A stretch of 64,000 nucleotides of DNA from contig NZ_CP152376.1 in NCBI RefSeq assembly GCF_038784515.1, forward strand, positions 3,224,001 through 3,288,000, in the 5' to 3' direction. The translations under genes and the position numbers were made by a program. The first letter of the stretch is position 1, and each line of letters begins with the position of its first letter. The notes beneath the pieces were generated by a model that saw only the letters and a program-made list of their open reading frames with translations, did not search any database and was not told the origin of the DNA. Shown here one piece after another: positions 62,780 through 64,000 of this stretch. This DNA comes from Rhodoferax sp. GW822-FHT02A01 (GTDB lineage Bacteria; Pseudomonadota; Gammaproteobacteria; Burkholderiales; Burkholderiaceae_C).

Positions 62780-64000
62780 ATGCGAAATTACCTGTTCATC
62801 GCTGCTTTGCTGCTGTCCTCCGGCGTACATGCGCTGACAGCCGATGAAGCAAAAGCCATTGCCGTGGGCGAGGGCGATGCGCGGATTGAGGCGCTGCACG
62901 CGGCAGTGGTCAAGCCCGACGAGAAAACGGTGGCGTTCATCCAGGCTTTGTCGGATGACGCAGTCAAGGTGGTGGCGGGCAAGCCCGTCATCGTGAACGG
63001 CGACAAAGGACAGGATCCTGTCACCGGTACGGAAGTCGCATTGCCCGACACCGCCGAAGATGTGATGAACAACAACCGCATGCGCGGTGAGCTGGACGCA
63101 GCACTGGCTGCACTCAAATTGCTGTCGCCCGACGTGTCGGTACGACGCGCCGCCATCAAGACCCTGCAAGGCTCGGTCGAAGAAAACACCCTGGTGCTGC
63201 TGGACAAAGCCTACGCGCAGGAGACGGTGGCAGACCTCAAGGATCAGCTGGGCCAGTTGCGCGCTGCTGCGCTGCTGGGCAGCAGTGACAAGGCCAAGCG
63301 CCTGCAGGCTGCCGGCCTGCTGGGCCAGAGCGCGCAGGCGGCCACCAAGACGCTGCTGGTGGAACGTCTGCAGGTGGAAACCGAAACGGACGTGAAGGCG
63401 GCGCTGGAGCTGAGCCTGCGCAAGGTGGAAGCCAATCTGGCCTGGGGCGACCGGCTGGGTGCCATTTTCAGCGGCATCAGCCTGGGCTCCATCCTGCTGC
63501 TGGTGGCGCTGGGGCTGGCCATTACCTACGGGCTGATGGGCGTGATCAACATGGCCCATGGCGAATTGATGATGATCGGTGCCTATGCCACTTACGTGGT
63601 GCAGGGCGTATTCCAGAAATATTTTCCCGGCGCATTTGACTGGTATCTGCTGGCCTCGGTGCCGGTGTCCTTTTTGGCATCTGCCCTGGTGGGCGCGGCG
63701 CTGGAGCGTGGCGTGATCCGTTTCCTGTATGGCCGTCCGCTGGAGACGCTGCTGGCCACCTGGGGTATCAGCCTGATGCTGATGCAGCTGATACGCACCA
63801 TATTCGGTGCGCAGAACGTGGGTGTGGAAAACCCGAGCTGGATGAGTGGCGGTGTGCAGGTGTTGGGCAATCTGTCGTTGCCCTACAACCGGCTGGTGAT
63901 CGTAGGCTTTGCGCTGTTCGTGCTGGCTGCCGTGGCGTTCTTGATCGGCAAGACGCGCCTGGGTCTGTTTGTGCGCGGCGTGACGCAGAACCGGCCGATT
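62780..64000 (+). CDS. urtB: Urea ABC transporter permease UrtB, partial
   Basis: The first 407 codons are present and the gene runs off the right edge. A signal-type start (MRNYLFIAALLLSSGVHA) leads into a long periplasmic or soluble region (about 20-215, KTLQGSVEENTLVLLDKAYA) and then membrane helices (LGSILLLVALGLAITYGLMG, INMAHGELMMIGAYATYVV). This extended N-terminus is usual for UrtB. ATG at 62780 was chosen as the only plausible start after the urtA stop. Confidence 0.96.
   Translation, partial: MRNYLFIAALLLSSGVHALTADEAKAIAVGEGDARIEALHAAVVKPDEKTVAFIQALSDDAVKVVAGKPVIVNGDKGQDPVTGTEVALPDTAEDVMNNNRMRGELDAALAALKLLSPDVSVRRAAIKTLQGSVEENTLVLLDKAYAQETVADLKDQLGQLRAAALLGSSDKAKRLQAAGLLGQSAQAATKTLLVERLQVETETDVKAALELSLRKVEANLAWGDRLGAIFSGISLGSILLLVALGLAITYGLMGVINMAHGELMMIGAYATYVVQGVFQKYFPGAFDWYLLASVPVSFLASALVGAALERGVIRFLYGRPLETLLATWGISLMLMQLIRTIFGAQNVGVENPSWMSGGVQVLGNLSLPYNRLVIVGFALFVLAAVAFLIGKTRLGLFVRGVTQNRPI

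Overview
The window looks like a Burkholderiales chromosome, most likely Comamonadaceae (Rhodoferax/Acidovorax type). This is inferred from the gspGHIJKLMN-D order with a detached gspC, the linked ure and urt gene blocks, the dense set of chemoreceptors and c-di-GMP enzymes, and GC-rich host DNA. No rRNA is present, so the genus cannot be fixed.

Layout. 1-6345: type II secretion genes gspD(partial)-N-M-L-K-J-I-H-G on the minus strand, with a divergent short gspC. 6413-17117: a signalling block with a HisKA_2 sensor kinase and ANTAR regulator, a broken Aer-type receptor, a MASE3-PAS-GGDEF-EAL protein, a secreted Cache protein and two chemoreceptors. 17250-21321: envelope proteins (small secreted protein, YccF-like, glycine-zipper, FecR/DUF6600).

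21395-49162 is a 27.8 kb integrated element in the 3' end of tRNA-Ser(TGA). It is bounded by a 15-bp identical core repeat, with an integrase just inside the left end and arm-type repeats at both ends. It is visibly more A+T-rich and carries three AlpA-like regulators, a RelE/ParE-like toxin-antitoxin candidate, a compact nucleotidyltransferase/triple alpha-CTD-like operon, a replication module (CHC2 zinc-finger primase-like and DUF3987), a DUF5681 gene, an S74 tail-fibre gene with two large virion-like proteins, an HNH nuclease and secreted small proteins. No capsid, portal or large terminase gene is seen. Its right half carries an HD-GYP-hemerythrin protein and a GGDEF-EAL protein, so c-di-GMP enzymes appear to be cargo.

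49294-54309 is the urease operon ureA-J-B-C-E-F-G on the minus strand (ureD is not in the window). Divergent from it is a 1189-residue fusion of an NCS1-type permease with a hybrid histidine kinase, overlapping a LuxR-type response regulator; a purine/urea-related signal is plausible. Then come a VF530-family gene, a nested palindromic repeat, a chemoreceptor with a periplasmic CxxCH heme motif, and urtA-urtB (partial) of the urea ABC transporter. Together the right part makes a urea uptake, sensing and hydrolysis locus.

The best candidates for undescribed biology are the three-gene nucleotidyltransferase operon (24516-26601), the capsid-less phage-like element carrying c-di-GMP enzymes, and the permease-kinase fusion whose linker seems to be formed by an in-frame repeat element.
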